From Metopolophium dirhodum (lineage: Eukaryota; Arthropoda; Insecta; Hemiptera; Aphididae): a DNA stretch of 64,000 nt. The first letter of the stretch is position 1. Each line of letters starts with the position of its first letter. The stretch is from contig NC_083560.1 of the NCBI RefSeq assembly GCF_019925205.1, positions 50,948,270 to 51,012,269 on the forward strand, written 5' to 3'. Both the position numbers and the translations under genes were made by a program. The notes under the pieces were generated by a model. It ran no database searches. It was not told where the DNA came from and saw only the letters and a program-made list of their open reading frames with translations. Of this stretch, positions 22,129 to 32,908 are shown piece by piece.

Positions 22129-23330
22129 ACGAAGTCACCATTAGTCAATATGATTAGTCAACTAGAATTAATCAGTTAACAAAGTATCACCAGAGTTGGG
22201 CAGAGCAATAATTTTTAAAAATAATATTTTTTTTAAAAATGCAATTTTTTAACTAAGGTATGGTTTAAGGGTGTTTTTTTAATGCAATAAAGTCATGATC
22301 ATAATTTATCTAGTCAAATATATTTATTGTAGCCATGATAATTTATAAACTATATAAAAATAATTATTATTTATGTTTCTGTTAAAATAAGCATTTATTA
22401 AGCATTGGAACTACCATAATTTGAATATTGAATAATCTAACATAATATGAGATTTATTTTTCTCTATATTCTTATGGAAAATTCTTGATAACTTAAACTC
22501 TATTTTTATTTTCCTCAGATTTTTATGCATGTTAAATGAATGATGAATATTATTCCAATGTAACACTGGCTCAAGTGAATCTTGATTTTGTTGTCTATTA
22601 ATATGCTCTTATTCTTTTTTATATAAATCAAAATTTAAAAATTCATTATACCTATATTAATTGAGTAAGACATTCTATAAATAATAGTTATGACATTTTA
22701 TAATCACATCTACCCAACTCGTGAGTACTAATGTTTATTTTTATTTGATAAGAGTTAATTTAATTTATATTATGAATATTTTATAAAGTATATTTATTAA
22801 GTACATATATTTATTTTAGAAAATCAAGTTTTATTTCATTTTATATGTTATGTACTTCTGTATATTAAAATATTTGCTAGTTAATTTAAAGCATGTCCAA
22901 AGAAGGAAACTTCAAAAGTAAATTAGTTGTATTTTTTAATAATACCATTGTGAATTATTTTGTCTTTATAATATAATTTTATGTTCTTTCTAACGCAATT
23001 TTTTTATAATTTAGACATACTTGTTATATATACAATTCAAACATATAAGATATATTTTTATTTAATAGTAAATTTATTATTTTTAATTATTAGACCTTAT
23101 GTATACTAAAGTGTATTTTAGTTTAAAAAAGATGAGTGTAATGTAACATTGATGATACGCTTCAGAATAATTAACATTTACAAAAACAAAGTGATATTTT
23201 TATATTCATCATTTTAAATTATCATAGTTTATTTTAATACTCTACTTAAATATAATATTGTATACAATTAAAATGTTACACTGATCCCATAAATAAGTTG
23301 TACATTTTAAACGTTTTTTTTTTTATTATT
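22129..23330 (+). other. kay: Probable kay 3' UTR
   Basis: AT-rich, unique-looking sequence directly after the stop codon. A candidate AATAAA lies at 22286-22291 and more AT-rich signals follow. The end of the transcript is not certain. No other gene is visible. Confidence 0.35.
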
Positions 23331-23639
23331 ATTATTCATTCATTGTAAAAGATATTCATTTAACAACTTAAAAATATAGTAAAAAAATATAAAAACTAAG
23401 TTTTTTCTTTCACTAGTGTATTTTAATGTATTGAAAATTACTAAAATTCTAAATGGTTTCATTTTAATTTATATGTTCTACTCTGTATAATATGTACTTT
23501 GTTTTTAAGTTATGGACTAGATAGCGGGTCTTCTAAAGGTGTACCCTCAGGATAACAACAAACTAAACATGGTATAGGTTAAAAATAGGAACAATTACTT
23601 GAATTTTTTAGAACAGTTGTATGATTTGAGTAGTAGGTA

Positions 23640-24185
23640 GGGCACTTGAGTACAGATCTTCAAAGCTTACATAACCTTTACGACTATCACAATGCGATAC
23701 CTACCTTTTTATAATTGAATACAAAACATCACAAAACGATTCCTTTCCATAAATAAACACTAAAACATTAAAACATCACAAAGCGCTAACTTTCATAATT
23801 AAACACACAAACATGACAAAATAAATTTAACACAAAAACATCTCAGAATCGATTAAACATAAAATAATCACAAAATCATCATAAAAAAAATTTAACAACA
23901 AAAATGGGACACAAAAAGTTCAAAAAGCGCTACTTTTTCATAATTTATCACAAAACATCAGTTGATTGATTTTAACATAAAAAGATCATAAAATGATGAA
24001 AGTAATAATTTAACATAGAATCATTAGGAAATTGATTTGCTTTTTAAAAAAATAAAAATTATAATAAATAATGCAACAAATAAATTCTATAAGAATAAAT
24101 ATGTAAATAAATTAGTCTCTGATCTTAGTTTGATCTTAGTCTTATCTTAGTCTCAATAGCAAAAAGAGGCTAAAAAAAAAAATTG
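23640..24185. repeat. Low-complexity stretch with ACATCACAAA-type repeats
   Basis: About 23720-24000 repeats variants of AACATCACAAAA, TAAACACAAAAACATC and TTTAACA, giving an imperfect short-period tandem character. No gene was seen. Confidence 0.5.
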
Positions 24186-25330
24186 ATCTTATATAATATC
24201 ATTGTATAAGAAAAAAGATTCTGAGCGAAAACGGTCAGTCAGCCTATGATATTACTAAGTATATTTGATGATATTATTGTGAATAAAGTAATTTATGTAT
24301 AACCTATTTACGTGGAGCCTTGATTTCAATGTTCAATCCTTAGCTCTAAAAGTTGAATATTTTATAAATTTTTAACTACAACATAATCATTAAATTATAA
24401 ATTTGATAAATTTTGTCAAAATTTAAACTTTAAATACTTATGAAGAAATTTTTGCATATGTATTTTTAATATTTTTTAACTGCTATTCTACCAATATATC
24501 AGGAGCCTTGCATTAAATTTTCACGCTTTTCTACCCAACAAATACAATTTTATTGATACTTATAGAAAAAAAAACTTAAAAAAATTGAAAACTGACTATA
24601 TCCGTAAACAGCTCAAAAAGAGTCAAATTATTTTCAAAATTTTATCGTGTATAGAAAATGCTACTATAAACATTCAGTGAAATTTTCAAGTAAGTCATAC
24701 GTTTTTTAATTACAACAAAATGAGAAAATCGTTACATGAGAAATCGAGTGAATATCAAATGTTGTAAAATTATGAATTTCAAACACTCATAAAAAATTAA
24801 TTTGACTTTCTTGTAGACATTTTTTTTTTTGATAGACGTAGACAAACTTATGGATAATCTTGTATTACATTTTCAAATCTTAGATTTAAAAAGAAAAATT
24901 TTTATGAATTCTCAACTCAAAATAATTTGCTAATTTTCGTGATTTTTCCGTATTTTGTCAAGATTTGAACTTTAAATGCTTATAAATAAAAACTGTGACT
25001 AAGGATTTTTAATTTTTTTCATCTACCTTTGAAACAATAACCTAGGAGCCTTCTATTCAATTTTCAAGCTTTTTTACCCAACAGATAAAATTTTATTGAT
25101 ATTCATAGAAAAAAAAACTAAAAAAAATGGAAACTGAAAATGTCCGTATTCCGTAAACAGCTCAAAATAAGTTAAAATATTTGGAAAATGTTATGGTGTA
25201 TAGAAAATGCTAATATAAACATTCATTCAAAATTTTATGTACCTGCGGTCATTTGTTTTAGAGTTACACCAAAAACCAAAATCGATTTTCTCAATAACAG
25301 ATTTTGCGTAAAAATTCCCGTTTTCCCTTA
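24186..25330 (-). repeat. Family A repeat copy, reversed, two internal modules
   Basis: Read on the minus strand it runs from the AAGGAAAACGGGAATTTTTA phrase to the CGCTCAGAATC terminal phrase and the ACAATGATAT tail. It contains two copies of the module AAATGTTTATA... TAAGCATTTAAAGTTCAAA. It is head-to-head with the copy starting at 25333, so its outer half is inverted relative to 25640-26190. Confidence 0.75.
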
Positions 25331-25332
25331 TT

Positions 25333-26244
25333 TTAGATTCTGAGCGAAGCGATGAATGTATTGATTTTACAATGATGTGTGTTTTTTATTTTATTTTTTT
25401 TTTTATTTTTTACTTTTTTTTTTATTTTTGTGTCTGTCACCACCTTTTAGGACAGTAAAAGTGCTTGGATTTTCTTCAATAGTAACTTTTCTGATAGGAA
25501 AGTGAATCTAGTTGGTACTTAGGGGGGTCAAAAATAAAAATTTCCCAGTAGTATTCACAAGCGACGTGAAAAACAAAAGAAAAATTAAGGAAAAACGGGA
25601 ATTTTTACGCAAAATCTGTTTTCGAGAAAATCGATTTTGGTTTTTGGTGTAACTCTAAAACAAATGACCGTAGGGACATGAAATTTTGACTGAATGTTTA
25701 TATTAGCATTTTCTATACACCATAAAATTATTTTGAAAATATTTTGACTCTTTTTGAGCTGTTTACGGCCATTGTCAGTTTTAAATTTTTTTAGTTTTTT
25801 TTTCTATAAATATCAATAAATTTTTATTTGTTGGGTAAAAAAGCGTGAAAATTTAATATAAGCTCCTGATATACCGTTTTAATAGCAGTTGAAAAATATT
25901 AAAAATACATAGGCGCAATTTTTTTTTATAAGCATTTTAAGTTCAAAATTTGACAACATTTATCAAATTTATAATTTATTAATTATTTTGTGGTTAAAAA
26001 TTTATAAAATGTTTAACTTTTATGGCTAAAGATTGAAAATTTAAAACAAGGCTCCACGTAAATAGGTTATATATAAATTACTTCATTCACAATAATATCA
26101 TCAAATATACTTGGTAAAATCATAGGCTGACTGACCGTTTTCGCTCAGAATCGTTTTTCTTATACAATGATATTATATCATTGAATTCAAATTTAACTTG
26201 TAACCAACTGTACAGCAGAGCGACATCCACTTGTCCACCTTTTT
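25333..26244 (+). repeat. Family A repeat copy, forward, one internal module
   Basis: Begins TTAGATTCTGAGCGAAGCG, continues with AGGACAGTAAAAGTGCTTGG, then GAAAGTGAATCTAGTTGG. It ends with CAGAATCGTTTTTCTTATAC and CTGTACAGCAGAGCGACATC. One internal module present in the copies at 24.2 and 59.4 kb is absent here. Confidence 0.75.
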
Positions 26245-26392
26245 TCTTTTGTTTTTCACGTCGCGTTTGAAAACTACTGAGAAATTTTTACTTTTGACCC
26301 CCTAAATTAAAAAAATTAAAATTAAAAAACACATATCATTGTAAGACCAATACATTCATCGTTCTACTCAGAATCTAAAATATATTCTAATC
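26245..26392 (-). repeat. Partial family A copy, reversed 5' end
   Basis: On the minus strand it reads TTAGATTCTGAGTAGAACG, ATGAATGTATTGG, TCTTACAATGATATG and then the CGACGTGAAAAACAAAAG phrase. It abuts the end of the forward copy. Confidence 0.65.
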
Positions 26393-26604
26393 TAATTATA
26401 TTATAAATTATAAATTATTATTATTAAACGGGTTGGTCGTTTTCTATAAAAAATTATATTGACTTTATTCACCATGATTGAAACTTTTAATATATAGTGT
26501 ATATAAAAAACATTTGTGTTGTTCCCACTTGTTTTTATCATTTTTTAAATGAATAATAGAAAATAATTTGAAAAAAAATTGCAAAATCATTCCCAGCTTT
26601 ACAG

Positions 26605-27345
26605 ATATTATCCGTGATGAAAAAAGGAGACTGGAACTTATATTATAGATATCTGCAAAGCTATCAAGGGAGAGTGAAATTATCCAAGTGGTTTATAGTT
26701 CGTCAACTACAGTTTTTCAGTAGAACTAGATATTTTTGGGCCAGTACATGGCAGAGAGAGTGGGATGCGGCTGCGGGAGGACGTTGGACGTACAGGCTGA
26801 TCCCGACGATCGAAACCTGGAGAAACAGGAAGCGCGGGTAAGTTAATTTTCACGTGACGCATTTCTTGACGGGGCACGGATGTTTCAACGAATGTTTATT
26901 GAGATTCAAGAAGAGGAACAATGCGGTCACAATGAGGAACCATACGACGACGCATATATATCGTATGCGGCAGGTGGTGGTGAGAACTGCGGAATTTGAA
27001 AGTGGAGCTCGACATGGTTACAGTCCAAGTCCAAATGGGATGCAGTGGTCAGTTTCATTACGGCAGTCATGAGTAAGAAAGAAGCGGATGAGTGTAAAAT
27101 GCAAGCAGCAGACCAGAATAAAAAATTTTTAATTGAATAAATTGTTGTGGCTCGAAGAGCAAAATTACGGGGATAGAGCCCCGTGTTGTTTATAAATATT
27201 AAACTGTTAGAGATAGTAAATGGGGGATTGGTCCACCACTTCTCGTGTTGTTTTGTGGGTTTTTAAATTAACTATGGTCAGTAGGGGCAAGTAGTGTGAC
27301 GCAAAAGTAAACGTTCGCCCCTGCTGATCGGTGCCAAAAAAAGAA
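26605..27345 (+). pseudogene. R1-like non-LTR retrotransposon, 3' end, inactivated
   Basis: One frame carries WDAAAGGRWTYRLIPTIETW, a stop codon at 26839-26841, then VNFHVTHFLTGHGCFNECLL RFKKRNNA. This is the linker ahead of the C-terminal zinc finger in R1/TRAS-type reverse transcriptases. Near 26920 the frame shifts: the -1 frame reads CGHNEEPYDDAY, the expected zinc-finger continuation. The stop is a likely CAG/CAA-to-TAA change and the shift a likely 1-bp indel. A GC-richer noncoding tail (27120-27345) follows. All of the endonuclease and RT core is missing. Confidence 0.65.
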
Positions 27346-27373
27346 AAGAAAAGATATGTGTGGGCCAAACACC

Positions 27374-27539
27374 CAAGGGTGCCCATTGGGGGGGGGGGAG
27401 GGGACAGCCCCCTTGGAAAAAAGTGTGCAAAAAAATTTATAATATATGCTTTGAACCCTTACTTATACTGTATTCACATACCCACTTAGTTTAATTTTGC
27501 CCCCCCCTCCCTGAGAAAACTACTCTATGTGCACCCATG
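27374..27539. mobile_element. hAT-like MITE with G-rich interior
   Basis: The left end is CAAGGGTGCCCAT and the right end, inverted, is CATGGGTGCACAT (11 of 13). Flanks CAAACACC and CTAACATC agree at 6 of 8. It is 166 bp with opposed G and C runs inside. Confidence 0.5.
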
Positions 27540-27914
27540 CTAACATCCATCCTATTTACTGTAAACGTATTCAAAGCACAATTAAATTGGCAGTTCCCAT
27601 GAACACATTTAAATTTTAAAACAAACGCGTTCATCGACCAGGCTAAAACACTTGGTTATGCAAAAATCATTTTTAAACACTATCTAAATAATTCGGTAAA
27701 AAAAACATCATAATAATATAAATTATACAATATATAGGTATATATATGATAAGATATTCAATACCGGATGTTAAAAAACTAATCAGTCAAGCTACACAAA
27801 CGTTGATATATATATATTATTGCTATTATTAAAACGTTCAACGTAAACATTGAAACATGTAAATATTATCATTATAATATTTGAACAGTTTTTAATGATC
27901 CAAATTAAAAAATA

Positions 27915-28560
27915 TTTTAGATTCTGAGCGGAGCGATCTATTGATTTTACAATAATGTGAGTTTTTTGGGGGTGGTCTGTCATCACTGTTTGGGACAGTT
28001 CCTAACACTGCTTCAATTTTTTTTTAACAGTATCTTGTTCGATGGGAAAGTGAATCTAGTTGGTGAATTCGGGAGGTCAAAATTAAATTCCTTCTCAATA
28101 GTTTTCAAAAGCGCAGGGGGAAAAAACTAAAATTAAGGAAAACTTTTACGCAAAATCGGTTTTTGACAAAATCTATTTTGGGTTTTGGTGTAACTCTAAA
28201 ACAAATAACCTGCGTAGTCACATAGATACATGAAATGTTCATTGGATGTTTATATTATAATTTTCCAAATATTTTGACTTGTTTTAAGCGGTTTACAGAC
28301 ATTTTCAGTTTCCGTTTTTTTTGTGGTTTTTTTACTAAATGTCAATTAAAAATTATTCGATGGGTCAAAAGACTTGAAAATTGAATACAATCAGGCTTTT
28401 GATATATAGTTACAATGACGGATGAAAAATATTAAAAATACATAGGTAAGGTATACACTTTTTTTTTATAAGCATTAAAATTTAAAGTTCAAATTTTGAC
28501 AAAAGGCGCGTGTCGTGTGAAAATCACGACCATGAGCAAATTATTTTCAGATAGAAATTC
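27915..28560 (+). repeat. Family A repeat, 5' portion
   Basis: Starts TTTTAGATTCTGAGCGGAGC and continues through GAAAGTGAATCTAGTTGG, TTTTTGACAAAATC and AAGCATTAAAATTTAAAG in family order. It stops near 28510. Confidence 0.7.
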
Positions 28561-29210
28561 TCATAGTATATTGTATTTAATGGGCGGGAAGTGAGCTATT
28601 GCAGTCGTGGGCGACGTATTTCCACAGGATAGAAATTGCTTTCCCGCACGAGCCTCACATACTATTTTTTGTCTCGCCTCTGCGTTCATCGATCACGATT
28701 CACGATTAAGGTAATGCAGGGATCTATAAAACAATCAGACTATTCTACGAAAACAATATTTCATGAAAGAAACGATTTGGTTTTATTTATTTTAAGCGTA
28801 TCAAGGGAGATCCACAACTGCAGCCCGTGACGTGTAAAATACTTTTTTCTGATTGGTATACCAATATGTGATTGTAAAAATATTATGATCGTGTCGACCA
28901 ACACAATACCGCGAATATCGTGAAGATGAATATATTCAACTTTTGATCGTTCTGGTCACACGGTTCCCGCTATGGTAGTGTGGTTTACTGTTATTTATAA
29001 AGTATATTTTGATGGAAAAAATTTTAAATATTTAATTTTATTCAATTTATATTTGTGTCTTTTGTTGATCATATTTAATAACTGTTGAACGTATTTTTCC
29101 CTGAGTCCAGACGGAAAAAACGGAACAAACGTGCCTACAACATGAACTATGTAAAATGGAATCTGTCCCGTCCTGTCCCGGGTTTAAGAGGGCGCACTAG
29201 TAGACAAAAT
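28561..29210. other. Gene-free stretch
   Basis: Mixed-composition sequence. The open frame at 28636-28830 (plus) has no recognisable content. It ends in a short CGTCCTGTCCCG-type run that recurs near 29590 and 29640. Confidence 0.4.
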
Positions 29211-29213
29211 ATG

Positions 29214-29560
29214 GCATAAAAATATGGTTTCGTAATTCCAAGAATACGGCTTATTGAAGCGTTTTACAGTATAAATACCTATTACAAAAATTGTAGAGGA
29301 GAATTTTTTCTAGAAATATAAGAAGCCCGGTTTTTTGATATTTTTATTAATTAGTTAAACAATGAATTGATAAAAAGTTTAAAAAAACGTGTTCATTTAC
29401 CATGCGATATTGGACGAATGGAACAAGATATCGAAAATCGGGCTTCTTATACGTTTCTAGAAAAAATTCTCCTCTACAATTTTTGTAATAGGAATTTTTA
29501 CTGTAAAACGCTTCAATAAGCCGTATTCCTGGAATTACGAAACCATGTTTTTCGGTATAA
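29214..29560. repeat. Foldback element, ~120-bp inverted repeat with 86-bp loop
   Basis: The left arm (about 29214-29341) contains TGGTTTCGTAATTCCA, CGGCTTATTGAAGCG, GTAGAGGAGAATTTTTTCTAG and AGAAGCCCGG. The right arm (about 29428-29560) holds the same phrases inverted with only a few mismatches. The loop is 29342-29427. No coding capacity. Confidence 0.85.
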
Positions 29561-29562
29561 GT

Positions 29563-29885
29563 TTTAAATTATTTTTGACTTAACTATAGCTCGTCCCGTC
29601 TACAATTTGGGCTATATTTCAGCACCTGTGGCGGTGAAATTCCGTCCCGTTTCTGCAATAGTTTATATTTTTTCCTAATTTTTATATCAGTTTAATCTAC
29701 TTAAAATGTTGATATACTTTTTATAAGTCTTAAATTATTTGGGACTTAACTCCAGATCGTCCTGTTCGATGCACCATTTCTGTGAAACTATGTTGCTGTA
29801 ACCTGTAATTTTGTACTGTTTTCACAAGAATACATATTTTTTTGCTAATATATTTTTGATTAATCTATGTATTTAAATTATAAAA
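29563..29885 (+). repeat. Imperfect tandem duplication (~158-bp unit)
   Basis: TATAAGTTTTAAATTATTTT, then GACTTAACT and a GATCGTCC/GCTCGTCC phrase near 29563, recurs at 29722 (TATAAGTCTTAAATTATTTG). The trailing CTAATTTTTATATCAGTTTA also has a diverged second copy. It directly follows the foldback element. Confidence 0.55.
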
Positions 29886-30114
29886 ATAGAGGATTTACAA
29901 TCTGTAATATTTATATACAATACAATAAGTAAATTTGATAGCTAATATGGTACAAAACATGAAATGACGTGAGGAGGGATACCCTGTAACTTGGAGTAGA
30001 GAGTTTAATTTTTTTTTAATTAGTGCAGGTCGGGATTCATGAGATTTCGACACCAGTATCTTTTTAATCGACGTGGGGGGTTATTTTACATGAATTCATT
30101 GGCTAAGTGCACGA

Positions 30115-31695
30115 CAAACTGCTGGATCTGGAGATGCCGTCGGGCGTCCAACTAGTGGTCTTCGCCGACGACGTGTGTGTCCTAGGCATCGCCCTAGCAA
30201 CCTTACTCAATCCAGTGCTGGAAAAGGTTTCAGACTAGATGACGAGCAACGGACTGAAGCTAGCCCCTGCGAAAACTGAGGCCGTTGTCCTAACGAGGAA
30301 GAACATTTACGTCGACCCGGAGCTGTTCGTAGAAGATCACGCGATCCCAATCAAACCGTCCATGCGGTACTTCGGCGTGGAGCTCGACACGTGGCTGTCG
30401 TTTACTAAACACATCCATCAGGCTTCCCTCAAGGCTTCTCAATCGGCGCTCGCCATAGGCAGGCTCATGCCCAACATCGGCGGGCCGTCCCAAAGCAAGA
30501 GAGCGTTACTCGGGTCGGTCGCAAACAGCAAGATGCTATACGCCTCCCCCGTCTGGGCGGTCCGAGGGACGAAAACCGCGAAAAATCGCCTCACCATGGC
30601 CAGGTCTCAGAGGACCACCGCCCTCCGCACCATAAGAGGCTACAGGACGATATCCGCCGACGCGTCATCAGTATACTGTCGTCTATGCTGCCGGCAGACC
30701 TCCTCGCCCACGAACGGGCCAGAGTGAAGGATCGGCTAGCGGAGCAGCTAGGACCGACGACAACGGCCACGACCAAAGCCTAGGAGAGGAAAATATCCAT
30801 AAACTCCTGGCAAGCGAGATGGGACCGGTCAGCAGCCACTCCGGAGGCCGTCGGACGCAGATGGACCAACCGGTTCCTGCCCGACATCGGACGGTAGCTA
30901 GCGAAACCATGAATGAGCCTCACCTTTCGGCTGACACAGGCACTCTCCGTTAACGACTGTTTCCGGAGCTACCTGCACAGATTCAAGTGGGCCGACGACA
31001 GGTACTGTGCTTACTGCATGGATCCCAACGACACGGCGGAACACACGCTGTTCGTGTGTCCGAGATGGATAGACAACCGCTCCCGGAACGCAAGACGAAG
31101 AACGTGACGGCCTCACCCTCGAATCGATTTCGCAAAATGCGAAACGTCGGAGGTATCACCGACCACGTTCTTCATCCCCCCACCCGTGACACCAAGGGAG
31201 GGACGGCGATCACGGCATCGCAGGACTTCCAGGACAGACGAACACGATCACCGGGTTGCTGTACAAAACGGTGGAGAACATCCTGTCACTGAAGGAGGGC
31301 GAAGAAAGGACGAGACAAGCGGCCGGAAGAGGAGCACGCGCACCCAACCCGGTCGTCCACCCACGTCCGTAAGGACACCGCTACACCCACCAAACAGATT
31401 CCAGGATGAGCGAGCGCCACAAGAGGTCCAGCTACAAGTCGCCGAAACATTGTATTATGTATTATGTATTAATATTCGTTGTACGTACCCCGGCCCGCGG
31501 CCGTCAGACACATATTATACCAGCAATCGCTGTGGAAAGCCTGTCGGTGCGGTCCGCGGGGACTAACTTGTGGCTATTAATGTAAAATAACTAATTTGTT
31601 TTTTATGTCAATAAACGATGGGGGCCGGAGAAGAAGTAATGCTCACGCAGTCCCTCCTCCGGTTCTCGGTTCAAACAGGAAAAAAAAAGGTATAT
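30115..31695 (+). pseudogene. R1-like non-LTR retrotransposon, 5'-truncated
   Basis: The sequence enters in the middle of a reverse transcriptase. Around 30150 it reads QLVVFADDVCVLG, the catalytic F-x-DD box. The thumb-region sequence SNGLKLAPAKTEAVVLTRK, then YFGVELDTWLSF and SKMLYASPVWAV follow. A stop precedes Met at 30239. After about 30660 the frame is broken by indels, and the C-terminal zinc finger (CAYCMDPNDTAEHTLFVC) lies in another frame at 31007-31060. The 3' UTR ends in a short A-run at 31681-31688. The whole unit is strikingly GC-rich relative to the host DNA, consistent with a fairly recent but dead insertion. Confidence 0.85.
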
Positions 31696-32554
31696 ACTTA
31701 GACACTTAGTTGAAAAATGTCAAGATATAAATTAACAATGAATATTTTGTAATCATAGTGAAATACTGAATTAGATACAACAATGAATTATATATTAATT
31801 CTGCAATTGTGAAAAGTAGATAGGTACTTCATAGGTTTTTGAAATTAATAGAACTAGTAAACTTATTTAATTTATAAAAAGTCTTAGACACTTGATTGGT
31901 CATTGGTCCAGTAAGGACCTATATACTTAAAAATAGGTATATAGATATAATAGGTACCCACCCTATACTTATGAATGGGACAATGATAACAAAAACAAAT
32001 ATATACCGTGTGTATTTATAGGCATTAGAAAGGTAAATATAGGTACTTAAAATACGATAATTTACTTCCTATAAATATATTCTAAATTATACATATATAA
32101 TTAATATATTATGTATAATAACATTAATACTTATTTGGCGTTATCTCAGACTAGAATATTACTGAGGCTATAATATATACGTATATTTCGATGAAAATTA
32201 TATGGTATAATATAGTAGGACAATTGTAAATAATTATCTAATTAATCATATAATATTTAATTTTTTTTTAAATTGGAGTAAATGATTTGAAGATAAAATC
32301 AAATATATAATATGGGAATAGATTCTTTGAAAAATATAATATAATATAATATATAATACGTCTACGCGTCACATTGACAATAATATAATAATATGAGGGA
32401 CTGTTGTTGGGGAAATCATTATAATATAATATAATATATATGTATATGTATATACTATAATAATAGATTAATAATTGTATAAGTTTGTAAACGGCAATCG
32501 CGATATTCCCTTAGTGATTATTTCATTGGTGTCTTAATTTCAGCTTCTTTAAAT
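31696..32554. other. AT-rich stretch, probable amon 3' UTR near its right end
   Basis: Contains AATATAATATAAT-type low-complexity runs. The part just left of 32555 should hold the amon 3' UTR, but no clear polyadenylation signal stood out. Confidence 0.4.
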
Positions 32555-32908
32555 CTAATATGCGCTCTGCTTCTGTGGTGATGCGCTAGTCTCGGGTCCA
32601 GCTATGGTGTGCGCTTTCTTGACAATTGCCAGTTTGGAATGGGGATCTCGGACCGACAGTTGGCTGTACGGCGGTTCCCGGGTCCCGTGCAGCATCAGGG
32701 TCCATTCCTTCAGGAAACCCGTGTGCACTGTATCGTAATCGTCATCCTCTCCCTCTTCTCCGCCAGAATCCCGGTCTGCCGACGACCCGTCCCCATTTGC
32801 TGTCAAATCACTGTTAGCTGCCAACGTAGAGTCCGCTCTAGACGCCTGCCCATTGTTCGTCCGTGTCCCGCCTTGTTGGGAAAACCGATTCGGTGTATTG
32901 AATTTCGC
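32555..32908 (-). CDS. amon: amon exon 12 (P domain end and C-terminal tail)
   Basis: Begins AKFNTPNRFSQQGG, passes through a Ser/Asp/Glu-rich insertion (DRDSGGEEGEDDDYD), then FLKEWTLMLHGTREPPYSQL and a PC2-like amphipathic tail to a TAG stop. The acceptor is GATGCAG. Confidence 0.88.
   Translation of the reverse strand, partial: AKFNTPNRFSQQGGTRTNNGQASRADSTLAANSDLTANGDGSSADRDSGGEEGEDDDYDTVHTGFLKEWTLMLHGTREPPYSQLSVRDPHSKLAIVKKAHTIAGPETSASPQKQSAY

Noticed and set aside
30290..31566. Multiple antisense and out-of-frame ORFs across the GC-rich retroelement
   Set aside because: They are composition shadows. The plus-strand reverse transcriptase signature explains the region.
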